DNA of 64,000 nt, from positions 186,001 to 250,000 of the forward strand of contig NZ_FZOI01000004.1 in assembly GCF_900188385.1 (NCBI RefSeq), read 5' to 3'. The notes beneath the pieces are model-generated. The model did no database searches. It had not been told where the DNA came from and was given only the letters and a program-made list of their open reading frames with translations. This DNA is from Azospirillum sp. RU38E (GTDB lineage Bacteria; Pseudomonadota; Alphaproteobacteria; Azospirillales; Azospirillaceae). Made by a program: the position numbers and the translations under genes. Shown here piece by piece: positions 1-8,487 of this stretch (its first letter is position 1; each line of letters opens with the position of its first letter).

Positions 1-2
1 TG

Positions 3-110
3 GAATGTGTGCGCCAGGGCCTGGACCCGAAGAAAGCGCGGGCCTTCGACCTGGACAAGAACCCCACCCCGCTGTGGGCCAGCTTCCGCAAGCTGAAGAC
101 TGCCAGCTGA
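3..110 (+). CDS. C-terminal end of an unidentified protein (5' truncated by window)
   Basis: An open frame enters from the left edge and ends at TGA 108-110, giving the last 35 residues of a protein that starts outside the window. The tail is charged and basic, ending in RKLKTAS, and has no recognisable motif. It is taken as coding because it is open to the edge, has GC-rich third positions like its neighbours and is followed about 45 bp later by an intrinsic terminator. The product cannot be named from this fragment. Confidence 0.6.
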   Translation, partial: ECVRQGLDPKKARAFDLDKNPTPLWASFRKLKTAS

Positions 111-156
111 AGACCGGTTTTCGGGCAAACGTCCTGAAAGGGGCGGTGCTGTTGTG

Positions 157-186
157 AAAGGGTCGCCTGAAAGGGCGGCCCTTTTT
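157..186 (+). terminator. Rho-independent terminator
   Basis: An 11-bp stem (157-167 with 174-184, one T-G wobble) encloses a 6-nt loop and runs into five T residues at 182-186. It lies 47 bp after the stop codon of the left-edge gene and separates that gene from the GGDEF-EAL gene. Confidence 0.8.
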
Positions 187-379
187 CACATTTTGGTCTC
201 TACCAAAAGTATTTTCTATACAACCGGCTATATTTTTGGCGTCATGGTTTTGGTTCATAATCATATTGGCCCTCATACCTCCGCCCTCAACGCATCCGTG
301 TTCCGGTTGAAACTGCCGGTGCGTTGTCGGGATTGGCGGGGATGTCCCATCATATTGGCAATAATCGGAACCGGTAAGG

Positions 380-2404
380 ATGCGTGGCACTTTGGCCAAA
401 TCACTGGCAGCACGGCAGGCGGCACGGGCCGTGCTGGCCGCCTGCCTGATCGGCCTGTCGCTGTCAATATTGGAAGTAGCCTGGGCCACCTGGCGCGAAC
501 GCGGTAAAGCAGCAGAACTGTCCAGCCAGATGCTGGATCTGCTGGAAGGCGGGGCCGCCACCGCCGCCTGGAATGTCGATGAAGGGTTGGCCGAACAGAT
601 CGGCCTTTCTGCCCTGTCCATTGGTGCCATTGACGGGTTGGAAATCCTGCTGACACCACAACAGCCGCTGTGGCAGCGCTTCCGCAATGGCGGAGCGGAA
701 GAGGCCGCCATGAACCCGATGGGTCGGCTGGTGTTCGACGATCTGCGGGTCAGCGACCGCCTGCTGTACCGCCCGCAAGCTGATGGCCATAGCCGTCCGC
801 CCATTGGCGTGCTGCGTATCCATTTCGATATGAGCCGGCTCTCGGCCGATTATATCGCCTTCGTAACGTCCACCCTGCTTAGTGGCCTGTTGCGCAATCT
901 GTTGCTGGGGCTGGCCCTGACCCTGGTGTTTCACCGTTTCCTGACCCGCCCCCTGCTGGCGCTGGAACAGCATATTGCCACGTTGGACAGCGGCGGCCGT
1001 GGCTATAATCGCCTGCCGCTGCCCGAAGGGCATGAGCAGGACGAGCTGGGGCGGCTGACCCAGCGGATCAATGAGACCTTGGAAAGACTGGACAATTCCC
1101 AAGATCAGTTGCGCCAGCTGGCGACACGCGACCCGCTGACCGGCCTGCCCAACCGCGCCCTGCTGCAGGAGCGGCTGGACCATGCCCTGTCCCGCGCCCG
1201 GCGGGGTGCAGGTGGTATTGCTGTGCTTTTCCTGGATCTGGACCGGTTCAAGACCATCAATGACAGCCTGGGCCACGAGGCTGGTGATAAATTGTTGCGG
1301 GCCGCCGCCCAACGGCTGTCCCAAATGTTGCGGGGGTCCGATACGGTGGGCCGCCTGGGCGGGGATGAGTTTCTGGTGATCGTGGAAGAGGTGCGGGAAC
1401 CGAAGGAGGCCATCCAGGTGGCCGACCGCATCCTGATGGCCATTGCCAAGCCGCTGGAAATTGATGGACAGCAACTCCAGGTCAGTGCCTCGATCGGTAT
1501 TGGCATCTGGCCGGGCGATGGGGAGGACGGGGCCAGCCTCCTGCGCTCCGCCGACATTGCCATGTATGCCGCCAAGGCCGCCGGCGGCGCCGGCTGGCGC
1601 ATGTTCTCCGCCGAAATGTCGGAGAAGGCGGTCAACCGGCTGCAGACCGAAGCCCGTTTGCGGGCTGCCGAGCTGCGGGAAGAATTCGTGCTGTTCTATC
1701 AGCCGAAGGTCAGCCCGCATGATCTGTCGCTGCTGGGGGCGGAGGCTTTGTTACGCTGGCGTACTGATAAAGGTTTCATCTCACCGGCCGAATTCATTCC
1801 GGTGGCGGAAGAAACTGGCCTGATCATTCCGATTGGGGAATGGGTGCTGCGGGAGGCCTGCCGCCAAGCCGCGCAATGGTGCCAGCACCATGGTGATCTG
1901 AATATGGCGGTGAATGTCAGCCCGCGCCAGCTGGCCGACAGCGGTTTTGCCGACAAAGTGCGCACCGCCCTTGCCCTCAGTGGCCTGCCCCCTGCCCTGC
2001 TGACGCTGGAGATCACCGAAACAGCGGCGATGAATCAGGCCAGCGGCGATTTCGTCACCCTGCACAGGTTGCGGGAAATCGGGGTTGGCATCGCCATGGA
2101 TGATTTCGGCACCGGCTATTCCTCCCTCTCCCATCTGCGCCGAATCCCCCTGACAGAATTGAAGATCGACCGCACCTTGATGGCCACGGTTCCCGGCGAT
2201 GCCGCCATCGCCGCCACCATTCTGGAACTGGGGCTGCGGCTGGGGCTGGAAATTGTGGCGGAGGGGGTGGAGACCGAAGAACAACGGGCCTGGCTGAGTG
2301 CCATGAATTGCCAGACCCTGCAGGGCTTTCTGGTCTCCCCACCTGTGCCCGCCAGCGCTTTCGAACCCCGCTTCCTGGCGGACCGGGTGAAAGCCGTCGG
2401 ATAG
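380..2404 (+). CDS. Membrane GGDEF-EAL protein (diguanylate cyclase / c-di-GMP phosphodiesterase)
   Basis: This inner-membrane signalling protein (674 aa) is predicted to make and/or degrade cyclic di-GMP. One membrane segment spans about residues 18-37, a periplasmic sensor about 38-160, and a second segment about 163-187, followed by a HAMP-like linker. The GGDEF domain (about 248-410) has intact GGDEF at 327-331, with RGSD at 318-321 in the position of the product-inhibition RxxD I-site. The EAL domain (about 425-665) has EALLRW from 455, NVSP at 512, DDFGTGYSSL at 574-583 and EIVAEGVE from 624. All hallmark catalytic residues are present, so both activities are possible and net activity cannot be predicted. 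The ATG at 380 has only a weak GGA upstream, so the start is not firm. The gene ends 8 bp before the convergent pabC stop. Confidence 0.93.
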   Translation: MRGTLAKSLAARQAARAVLAACLIGLSLSILEVAWATWRERGKAAELSSQMLDLLEGGAATAAWNVDEGLAEQIGLSALSIGAIDGLEILLTPQQPLWQRFRNGGAEEAAMNPMGRLVFDDLRVSDRLLYRPQADGHSRPPIGVLRIHFDMSRLSADYIAFVTSTLLSGLLRNLLLGLALTLVFHRFLTRPLLALEQHIATLDSGGRGYNRLPLPEGHEQDELGRLTQRINETLERLDNSQDQLRQLATRDPLTGLPNRALLQERLDHALSRARRGAGGIAVLFLDLDRFKTINDSLGHEAGDKLLRAAAQRLSQMLRGSDTVGRLGGDEFLVIVEEVREPKEAIQVADRILMAIAKPLEIDGQQLQVSASIGIGIWPGDGEDGASLLRSADIAMYAAKAAGGAGWRMFSAEMSEKAVNRLQTEARLRAAELREEFVLFYQPKVSPHDLSLLGAEALLRWRTDKGFISPAEFIPVAEETGLIIPIGEWVLREACRQAAQWCQHHGDLNMAVNVSPRQLADSGFADKVRTALALSGLPPALLTLEITETAAMNQASGDFVTLHRLREIGVGIAMDDFGTGYSSLSHLRRIPLTELKIDRTLMATVPGDAAIAATILELGLRLGLEIVAEGVETEEQRAWLSAMNCQTLQGFLVSPPVPASAFEPRFLADRVKAVG

Positions 2405-2412
2405 CGGCGGGG

Positions 2413-3159
2413 TCACCCCGATACGGTGCTGACCGGCCGGATGCCCAGGGCGGTGGTCAGCACCATCTCTTCCGCCCGGTCCAGATCGGCCGGCAGCAGG
2501 CTGCGCTCCCCCGCCCCCCAGGCTTTCAGCAAGGCCGCCCGCATGGTGCCGGGCAAGGCCCCATCGCTGACAGGCGGTGTCAGCCAATGGCCGTCCAGGC
2601 GAACGAACAGGTTGGCGGCGCTGGCCTCCGCCACCTGCCCCCGGCTGTTCAATAGAATGGCATCATCGGCCCCCCGCGCCTGCGCCTCGTTCCGGGCAAT
2701 GATGCTGTCCAGATAGTTCAGCGTTTTCAGACGCGACAGGGGCGAATGTTCATTGCGGCAGGTGCGGGTGGCAATGATCAGCCGCGCCGGCGGCAATTCC
2801 CCCGGCAAGGGCCCCGCCGTCAGCAGCAGGGTCGGCGCCAACATCGCCGGGCGCGGCAGCCCACGCGGGGCCGGCCCCGCCGTCAGGGTCAGCCGAACCG
2901 CCGCATCATGCAGCCCATTGGCAGCCACAATCCCGGCCACCGCATTGGCCAGCGCATCGTCGGCCAGCGGCACGCGCAACCCCAGAAAGTCGGCACCCGA
3001 CCGCAACCGCTGACAATGTGCTTCCAGCCGCAGCGGGGCACCGGCCTTCACGGCGATGGTTTCAAACAGCCCATCCCCCAGGGTCAGCCCCCGGTCGCTG
3101 GCCAACAAAGCCGGCTTGTCCGCCGGCAGGAATTCGCCATTCAGCCAGATGCTGCTCAT
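2413..3159 (-). CDS. pabC: Aminodeoxychorismate lyase (class IV aminotransferase fold)
   Basis: This PLP enzyme (248 aa) is predicted to cleave 4-amino-4-deoxychorismate to 4-aminobenzoate and pyruvate in folate synthesis. Fold-type IV hallmarks are the DRGLTLGDGLFET block (22-34), the Schiff-base lysine K145 in SRLKTLNYL, and E178 in VAEASAANLF. Class IV enzymes of this length also include D-amino-acid and branched-chain aminotransferases. The assignment to PabC rests mainly on the 4-bp ATGA overlap with pabB just upstream, which indicates translational coupling. The glutaminase subunit pabA is not nearby. Confidence 0.88.
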   Translation of the reverse strand: MSSIWLNGEFLPADKPALLASDRGLTLGDGLFETIAVKAGAPLRLEAHCQRLRSGADFLGLRVPLADDALANAVAGIVAANGLHDAAVRLTLTAGPAPRGLPRPAMLAPTLLLTAGPLPGELPPARLIIATRTCRNEHSPLSRLKTLNYLDSIIARNEAQARGADDAILLNSRGQVAEASAANLFVRLDGHWLTPPVSDGALPGTMRAALLKAWGAGERSLLPADLDRAEEMVLTTALGIRPVSTVSG

Positions 3160-4628
3160 GCCGCCTCCCCTGCCATCCTGTCGCCCAGCGCCGCCAGACC
3201 GCTGGCCGGCGGCCAGGCCATGCCGGGGTCGATGGCGGTCAGCAGGGCGCGGGCCTTGGTCAGGCTTTCCTGATATTCCGCCTCCGGGTCGCTATCGGCG
3301 ACAATGCCGCCACCGGCCTGCACCTGGATCAGATCGCCCGCCACGGCAGCGGTACGGATGATGATGGAACTGTCCATCGCCCCATCCCAGCCGATCCAGG
3401 CCACCGAGCCGCAATAGGCACCGCGCCGCGCCGGCTCCAGCTCGTGGATGATCTCCATGGCGCGAATCTTCGGCGCCCCGGTGATGGAGCCACCGGGAAA
3501 GGCCGCCCGCAACAGGTCAACCGGCCCCAGGCCGGGCCGCAGCTGTGCCGTCACCACCGAGGTCAGGTGATGGACTGTGCGATAGCTTTCCAGCCCCCAC
3601 AGGCTGGGCACGGCGACGCTGCCGATTTCCGCCACGCGAGACAGATCATTGCGCAGCAGATCGACAATCATCAGGTTTTCTGCCCGGTCCTTCTCACTGG
3701 CCAGCAGTTCGGCGGCCAAGGCCGCATCCTGCACCGGGTCGGCATGGCGCGGGCGGGTGCCCTTGATGGGCCGCGTCTCGATCCGGCCCCCGGCATCCAG
3801 CGCCAGGAAGCGTTCCGGCGACCCGGACGCCAGGGCCCGGCCCCGGCCCAGATTAAGGAATGCCGAAAACGGGGCCGCCGTGCGCGGCCGCAGCGTGCAA
3901 TAGGCATCCCAGGCACCGGCCCCCGGTGCCAGACGCCCCAGGAATCGCTGGGTCATGTTCGCCTGATAGATGTCGCCCGCGGCGATATAATCCAGAATGC
4001 GGACGATGGCGGCGCGATAGGCAGCAGGGGCGAATTCCGCCTGCCAGCCAGGCGGGCGCAAGATCGGCCCCGGAAGCGGCGTCACAGCCGGAGGGGCCAG
4101 CAGCCGGTCGCGCAGCCCGTCCGCCAGCGCGCAGGCCATGGCAGGCCGGCGCGCGGCATCCGTTTCCCGCTCCCCGCCGGAAACCACCCAGGCCTGCCCG
4201 GTCTGGTGATCAAACAGGGCCACCGTATCATACAGCCCGAAGGCCATATCCGGCAGGTCCAGACCCCGGCTGCGGGGCACCGGCAGCCGTTCCAGCCAGC
4301 CCCCCAGCTCGTACCCCAGCAGGCCGACGGCACCGCCCTGGAAAGGCGGCAGACCGGCCACGGCACGGCGCTGGAACGGGCGCAGCAACTCTTCCAGCGC
4401 CGTGAAAGGGTCAACCGTCAATACCTGCCCGTCACGGCTTACCAGCCGCCCCGTCGCCTCCAGCCAGACAAAGGGATCGGCGGCGATCACGCTGTAACGC
4501 GCCCGCCCCTGGTCCGCCGCGCCGCCATCCAGCAGCATGGCGCCATCCTGCCCCGCCAGGGCAGCGAAGGCGGTGGCCGCGTCAAGCGGCGGCAAGGGCA
4601 GGATGATGGGCAGGCTGGTGGCATTCAT
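3156..4628 (-). CDS. pabB: Aminodeoxychorismate synthase component I
   Basis: The protein (490 aa from ATG 4628) aminates chorismate to 4-amino-4-deoxychorismate in folate synthesis. The chorismate-binding domain fills the C-terminal half. It carries PIKGTRPR, whose lysine (about residue 289) is the catalytic lysine that separates PabB from anthranilate synthase (PIAGT). Downstream are the conserved blocks SEKDRAENLMIVDLLRND, FPGGSITGAPK and the C-terminal GGGIVADSDPEAEYQE. An in-frame TTG at 4664 would add 12 residues; neither start has a clear Shine-Dalgarno. The stop overlaps the pabC start by 4 bp. The gene is divergent from sppA across about 170 bp. Confidence 0.93.
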   Translation of the reverse strand: MNATSLPIILPLPPLDAATAFAALAGQDGAMLLDGGAADQGRARYSVIAADPFVWLEATGRLVSRDGQVLTVDPFTALEELLRPFQRRAVAGLPPFQGGAVGLLGYELGGWLERLPVPRSRGLDLPDMAFGLYDTVALFDHQTGQAWVVSGGERETDAARRPAMACALADGLRDRLLAPPAVTPLPGPILRPPGWQAEFAPAAYRAAIVRILDYIAAGDIYQANMTQRFLGRLAPGAGAWDAYCTLRPRTAAPFSAFLNLGRGRALASGSPERFLALDAGGRIETRPIKGTRPRHADPVQDAALAAELLASEKDRAENLMIVDLLRNDLSRVAEIGSVAVPSLWGLESYRTVHHLTSVVTAQLRPGLGPVDLLRAAFPGGSITGAPKIRAMEIIHELEPARRGAYCGSVAWIGWDGAMDSSIIIRTAAVAGDLIQVQAGGGIVADSDPEAEYQESLTKARALLTAIDPGMAWPPASGLAALGDRMAGEAA

Positions 4629-4799
4629 GCGGCGGACGATAATCGGCCGCGCCCTGGCGGACAATAAAGATCAGGGACAGATGCTTGTGACCGCCCGGTT
4701 GCGTAACCAATTGGTTTCATCGCTGGCGGCCAGCGACGCGCCCGTCTACTCTGTCGCGCAGGGGACAGGTTTCATTCCCGTTCTTCCCCAAGCCATTGG

Positions 4800-6662
4800 A
4801 TGAGGTTCATGCGTATCATCGTCCGCGTTTTCGCCATTCTGGGCCTGTTGGGCGTGCTGGTTACCGGCCTGCTCATCGGGCTCGCCATTCATTTCTCCAA
4901 CCGCGCGCCCACGCTGCCCGGCAATATCGTGCTGGAACTGGACCTGGAAAAGCCGCTGGCGGAGGCACCGCCCAATGATCCGGTTTCGGGCCTGCTGGGG
5001 GAACGCCGCGCCACCTTGAGCCAGGTGATCGGTGCGCTCAACAATGCCGCCAAGGATAGCCGGGTGAAGGGCATCATTGCCCGCACCGGCAGCCCGGCCT
5101 TCCCCTTTGCCCAATCGCAGGAACTGCGCGACGCCATCGCCGCCTTCCGCAAGACCGGGCGTTTCGCCATCGTCCATGCCGAAAGCTTCGGTGAAACCGG
5201 CAATGGGATGCAGCCCTATTATCTGGCCAGCGCGTTTGAACAGATCTGGCTGCAGCCCATGGGCGATCTGGGTATCACCGGGATGCAGGCGGAACTGACC
5301 TTCTTCCGCGGCACGCTGGACAAGCTGCAGGTGCAGCCGGAATTCCGCAAGCGCGAGGAATATAAGACCTTCGCCGAGCAATATACGGAAACCGGGCCCT
5401 CGGCCGCCAACCGCGAATCCACCGATGCGCTGGTGGGTGACCTTTACGAACAATGGGTAGCCGGCGTGGCCGCTGATCGCGGGTTGGCGCTGGATGCCGT
5501 GCGTCAGGCGGTGGACAATGCGCCCCTGCTGGACAAGGCCGCCCTGGATGCCAAGCTGGTGGACCGGCTGGCCTATTGGGATGAGGCGGTGGCCTGGGCC
5601 CTGCTGAAGGCCAGCGGCCAGGTGCCGCCCCCCGCCGACCAGCCGCTGAAAGCCCCCAAGGGCGACGGCGTGGCCCAACTGGTGTCGGTGCTGGATTATG
5701 CCAAGATCGCCAGCGCGACCAGCAAGGTGAAGCTGCCCACCGACAATGCACCCGTCGTGGCGGTCATTGTGGGTGAAGGCGCCATCATGCGCGGCGAATC
5801 CAATGTCGATCCGCTGTCCGGGTCGGAGAGCTTTGGCGCCACCACCATCGCCGCCGCCTTTGACGAGGCGATTGAGAATGAGCAGGTGAAGGCCATCCTG
5901 TTCCGCGTCAACAGCCCCGGCGGCAGCGCCGTGGCGTCGGAGGTGGTGCGCCGCAAGGTGTTGCAGGCCAAGGCCGCCGGCAAGCCGGTGATCGTCTCCA
6001 TGGGGGCCGTTGCCGCGTCGGGTGGCTATTGGGTCTCGATGGGGGCGGACAAGATCGTCGCCCAGCCGGCCACCATCACCGGTTCCATCGGCGTGGTCGC
6101 CGGCAAGATGGTGACCAAGGGCCTGACCGACATGGTGGGTGTCAGCTTTGCCCCGTTCAGCCGGGGGGCCAATGCCGGCATGTGGTCGTCCAATGCGCCT
6201 TTCAGCCCGGAACAGGACGCCAAGCTGAACAGCTTCCTGGATGCCACCTATGGCGCCTTCACCAGCGGTGTGGCCGAAGGGCGCAAGCTGCCGCTGGAAA
6301 AGGTGCGGGAAATCGCCAAGGGCCGTGTCTATACCGGGCGGCAGGCCAAGGAGCTGGGGCTGGTGGACGCGCTGGGCGGCTATCAGGTGGCGATCAAGCT
6401 GGTGCGTGAGGCGCTGGGCGTCAGCGAGGATCAGCGCCTGTTCCTGATTAATTACCCAGCCCAGCGCAGCCCGTGGGAAATGGTAATGAAGCTGATGTCG
6501 GGTGAGGTCAGCGTGGGTGACCTGCGCGCTGCCGTCAGCGCCCGCATGGCGGCCGATGCGCTGGCCGATGTGCGGCCCGTACTGTCGCCCCTGCTGCCGA
6601 TCCTGCGCAGCGGGGAGGAGAACACCATCATGATGCCGGCCATGGCGACACAGGGGCTGTAA
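4800..6662 (+). CDS. sppA: Signal peptide peptidase SppA, 67-kDa type
   Basis: This is a membrane-anchored serine protease (620 aa) that degrades signal peptides left after secretion. An N-terminal anchor at about 9-31 is followed by two tandem peptidase S49 domains, the full-length arrangement of E. coli SppA. The general-base lysine is K189 in EEYKTFAEQ in the N-terminal half and the nucleophile is S407 in AASGGYW in the C-terminal half, both in the expected context. The ATG at 4809 (residue 4) is an alternative start. The gene appears monocistronic, with divergent pabB upstream and a strong terminator 27 bp after the stop. Confidence 0.95.
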   Translation: MRFMRIIVRVFAILGLLGVLVTGLLIGLAIHFSNRAPTLPGNIVLELDLEKPLAEAPPNDPVSGLLGERRATLSQVIGALNNAAKDSRVKGIIARTGSPAFPFAQSQELRDAIAAFRKTGRFAIVHAESFGETGNGMQPYYLASAFEQIWLQPMGDLGITGMQAELTFFRGTLDKLQVQPEFRKREEYKTFAEQYTETGPSAANRESTDALVGDLYEQWVAGVAADRGLALDAVRQAVDNAPLLDKAALDAKLVDRLAYWDEAVAWALLKASGQVPPPADQPLKAPKGDGVAQLVSVLDYAKIASATSKVKLPTDNAPVVAVIVGEGAIMRGESNVDPLSGSESFGATTIAAAFDEAIENEQVKAILFRVNSPGGSAVASEVVRRKVLQAKAAGKPVIVSMGAVAASGGYWVSMGADKIVAQPATITGSIGVVAGKMVTKGLTDMVGVSFAPFSRGANAGMWSSNAPFSPEQDAKLNSFLDATYGAFTSGVAEGRKLPLEKVREIAKGRVYTGRQAKELGLVDALGGYQVAIKLVREALGVSEDQRLFLINYPAQRSPWEMVMKLMSGEVSVGDLRAAVSARMAADALADVRPVLSPLLPILRSGEENTIMMPAMATQGL

Positions 6663-6689
6663 CATCCCCTGATTCTGGCATAGGTAAAC

Positions 6690-6721
6690 GGGCGGCCCTG
6701 GTGACGGGGCCGCCCTTTTTT
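6690..6721 (+). terminator. Rho-independent terminator of sppA
   Basis: A perfect 9-bp GC stem (6690-6698 with 6707-6715), an 8-nt loop and six T residues at 6716-6721 follow the sppA stop by 27 bp. Confidence 0.92.
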
Positions 6722-6801
6722 ATAGTTTCAACAGCCCCACCAGTTCGGCCCGTCAGCGGGAGAGGTGAGACGTCGCCGCTACGCACGGCCAATCTACCTT
6801 T

Positions 6802-7704
6802 TCAGCTGGCGTGCGACCTCACCGGTTCATCATAGGGCAATGGAAATGAAACCGGACGTCGCACCAGCGTGACCAGCACATAGGACAGCAGCATCAACAG
6901 GAACCAGGAGCCAAACTTGGCCGGTGACACCATGGCCCAGCCATCGCGCTGGCTGGGATAGATCCAGGCCCCGGCAAAGGTGCCGATATTCTCGGCAAAC
7001 CAGATGAACAAGGCCACCAGGGCAAAGCCCAGCAACATCGGCATCCGGCGATGGTCATGCCAGATACGAAAATGAATCCAGCCGCGCCCGAACAGCACAA
7101 AAGCCGCCCCAAATAACACCCAGCGCAGATCGAACCAGTAATGGTGCAAGAAGAAATTGCCATAGGCCGCCAAGGCAAAAGGCAGCGTGGCCCACAGGGG
7201 CGGATGGCGGGTGAAACGGAAATCAAACAGTCGCCAGGCCCGCGCGATATAGGAACCGACGGCGGCATACATGAAACCGGTGAACAGCGGCACCCCGCCG
7301 ATGCGCAGCAGGCTGGGTTCGGGATAGACCCAGGAGCCCATGGCAGTCTTGAAAATCTCCATGCCCGTGCCGACCAGATGGAACAGGGCGATGACCAGCG
7401 CCTCTTCCCGCGTTTCCAGCCGCAGCCGGACCAGCAATACTTGCAGGGTGAGTGCCGCCAGCGTCAGGAAATCATAGCGGGCCAGCGGCAGATCACGCGG
7501 ATAGAACAGATAGGTGCCCAGCAGCAGGGCCAGCATCAGCCCGCCATAAAGACAGGCCCAGGCCTGTTTCACCCCAAAGCGCAGGAATTCATATCCGGCC
7601 AGCGCCAGCCCGCCCCGGGCGGCGGCGGCCTGCGCGAACCGGGCTTCCCGGTCGATAAAACGCGCCAAAAAGGGCCACGCCCTGGCGCTGGATGGATGCA
7701 GCAT
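6802..7704 (-). CDS. DUF817 family multipass membrane protein
   Basis: This integral membrane protein (300 aa) of unknown function has about eight hydrophobic segments. It carries the conserved motifs of the DUF817 (YoaT-like) family, including LFHLVGTGMEIFKTAMGSW, FTGFMYAAVGSYIARAWRLF and FIWFAENIGTFAGAWIYPSQ. The start at 7704 is chosen because a GGGGGGA ribosome-binding site lies 5 bp upstream. An in-frame ATG at 7722 would add six residues without a site. It lies downstream of the toxin-antitoxin pair on the same strand, but nothing suggests a functional link. Confidence 0.88.
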   Translation of the reverse strand: MLHPSSARAWPFLARFIDREARFAQAAAARGGLALAGYEFLRFGVKQAWACLYGGLMLALLLGTYLFYPRDLPLARYDFLTLAALTLQVLLVRLRLETREEALVIALFHLVGTGMEIFKTAMGSWVYPEPSLLRIGGVPLFTGFMYAAVGSYIARAWRLFDFRFTRHPPLWATLPFALAAYGNFFLHHYWFDLRWVLFGAAFVLFGRGWIHFRIWHDHRRMPMLLGFALVALFIWFAENIGTFAGAWIYPSQRDGWAMVSPAKFGSWFLLMLLSYVLVTLVRRPVSFPLPYDEPVRSHAS

Positions 7705-7762
7705 GAAAATCCCCCCGATCACCCAATGCTATATCAAGGGGTGGTGGGGCGGAAAGATGGCG

Positions 7763-8152
7763 TTAGCCAGGGGAGAGGGCGGAAGCTAAATCGGTTTTGG
7801 CAAAATCCTGACCGACATACAATAACGGCCATCCCCGCTTGGCAGCCAACGCATAAGCAAAGCAATCACCATAGTTCAGGGAAGCTGGATGATTGCCCTT
7901 ACCCCAACGGGAATAAGCAGCGGCAACGGCAGAAGCAAACTGTTCATCAACCGGTACAATCTCCGGCGATAACTCCGCTAAAAAAGAATCTATCTCCGCC
8001 TTTAAACGGCGCTGACCGGCAACGATCAACACCTCAGCCAGCGTGCCGGCAGACATCGCCAAGTCCTGTACGCAAAGTGCTTCGATACAGAATGGTGCCA
8101 GCGGCTCATCCAGTAAAACCGCCATAAGCGCGGATGTATCGATCACAATCAC
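7763..8152 (-). CDS. vapC: PIN-domain ribonuclease toxin (VapC type)
   Basis: This small PIN-domain protein (129 aa) is predicted to be a Mg-dependent RNase toxin. The acidic active-site residues are visible: D5 in MIVIDTSA, E40 in TLAEVL, D96 in YGDCFAYALA and D116 in VGQDF. Its ATG overlaps the antitoxin stop by 4 bp, the usual coupled antitoxin-first order. Its GC content is somewhat lower than that of the flanking genes, which fits an acquired module. Confidence 0.92.
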   Translation of the reverse strand: MIVIDTSALMAVLLDEPLAPFCIEALCVQDLAMSAGTLAEVLIVAGQRRLKAEIDSFLAELSPEIVPVDEQFASAVAAAYSRWGKGNHPASLNYGDCFAYALAAKRGWPLLYVGQDFAKTDLASALSPG

Positions 8153-8412
8153 CTTGGCAATCCATCATTGCCATACAGAAATTGGTCGGCCTGCGCTGCC
8201 GGTGCCCCTGGGGCAGCTTTTGCCGAAGCCTTCCGCGACAGGGTCCGCAGGAAATCAGCGCGCCGTTTTGGATCAAATACAGCAGATGGCTGAACAGGGA
8301 GCATACGCACCACCGCATGGCCCTGGCGGGTGAGAATGATCTCCTCCCCCGCCTCTGCCCGCTGGATCAACTCCTGCCAACGTACCAAAGCGTCGCCAAC
8401 AGATACTTCCAT
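8149..8412 (-). CDS. Type II antitoxin, Phd/YefM family
   Basis: This 87-residue protein is the partner of the PIN toxin. Its N-terminal 50 residues (VGDALVRWQELIQRAEAGEE, then IILTRQGHAVVRML) match the Phd/YefM DNA-binding fold. The C-terminal tail, rich in basic residues and Ala/Pro, would be the toxin-neutralising part. A GGGAGG ribosome-binding site lies 5 bp before the ATG. A perfect 12-bp inverted repeat just upstream is a candidate operator for autoregulation. Pairing a Phd-type antitoxin with a PIN toxin is common. Confidence 0.88.
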   Translation of the reverse strand: MEVSVGDALVRWQELIQRAEAGEEIILTRQGHAVVRMLPVQPSAVFDPKRRADFLRTLSRKASAKAAPGAPAAQADQFLYGNDGLPR

Positions 8413-8425
8413 GGCTGCCTCCCAT

Positions 8426-8454
8426 CCTGTCCCTGATGATGGATCAGGGACAGG
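8426..8454. promoter_or_regulatory. Perfect 12-bp inverted repeat between pgi and the toxin-antitoxin operon
   Basis: CCTGTCCCTGAT (8426-8437) is exactly complementary to 8443-8454 around a 5-nt centre. It lies 14 bp upstream of the antitoxin start and 34 bp downstream of the pgi stop. There is no T tract on the minus strand, so a plain terminator is less likely than an operator bound by the antitoxin. A role as pgi 3' stabiliser remains possible. Confidence 0.55.
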
Positions 8455-8487
8455 GGCTTTACAAGGCCGTGCAACCGCTGGGAAAGA

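Noticed and set aside
261-359. Direct repeat TCATATTGGC (261-270 and 350-359) upstream of the GGDEF-EAL gene
   Set aside because: It is only 10 bp long, without symmetry or clear promoter relation, so chance is likely.
464-1720. 418-aa open frame on the minus strand
   Set aside because: It is an antisense shadow of the GGDEF-EAL gene with Gln/Gly/His-rich low-complexity translation, as expected in GC-rich DNA.
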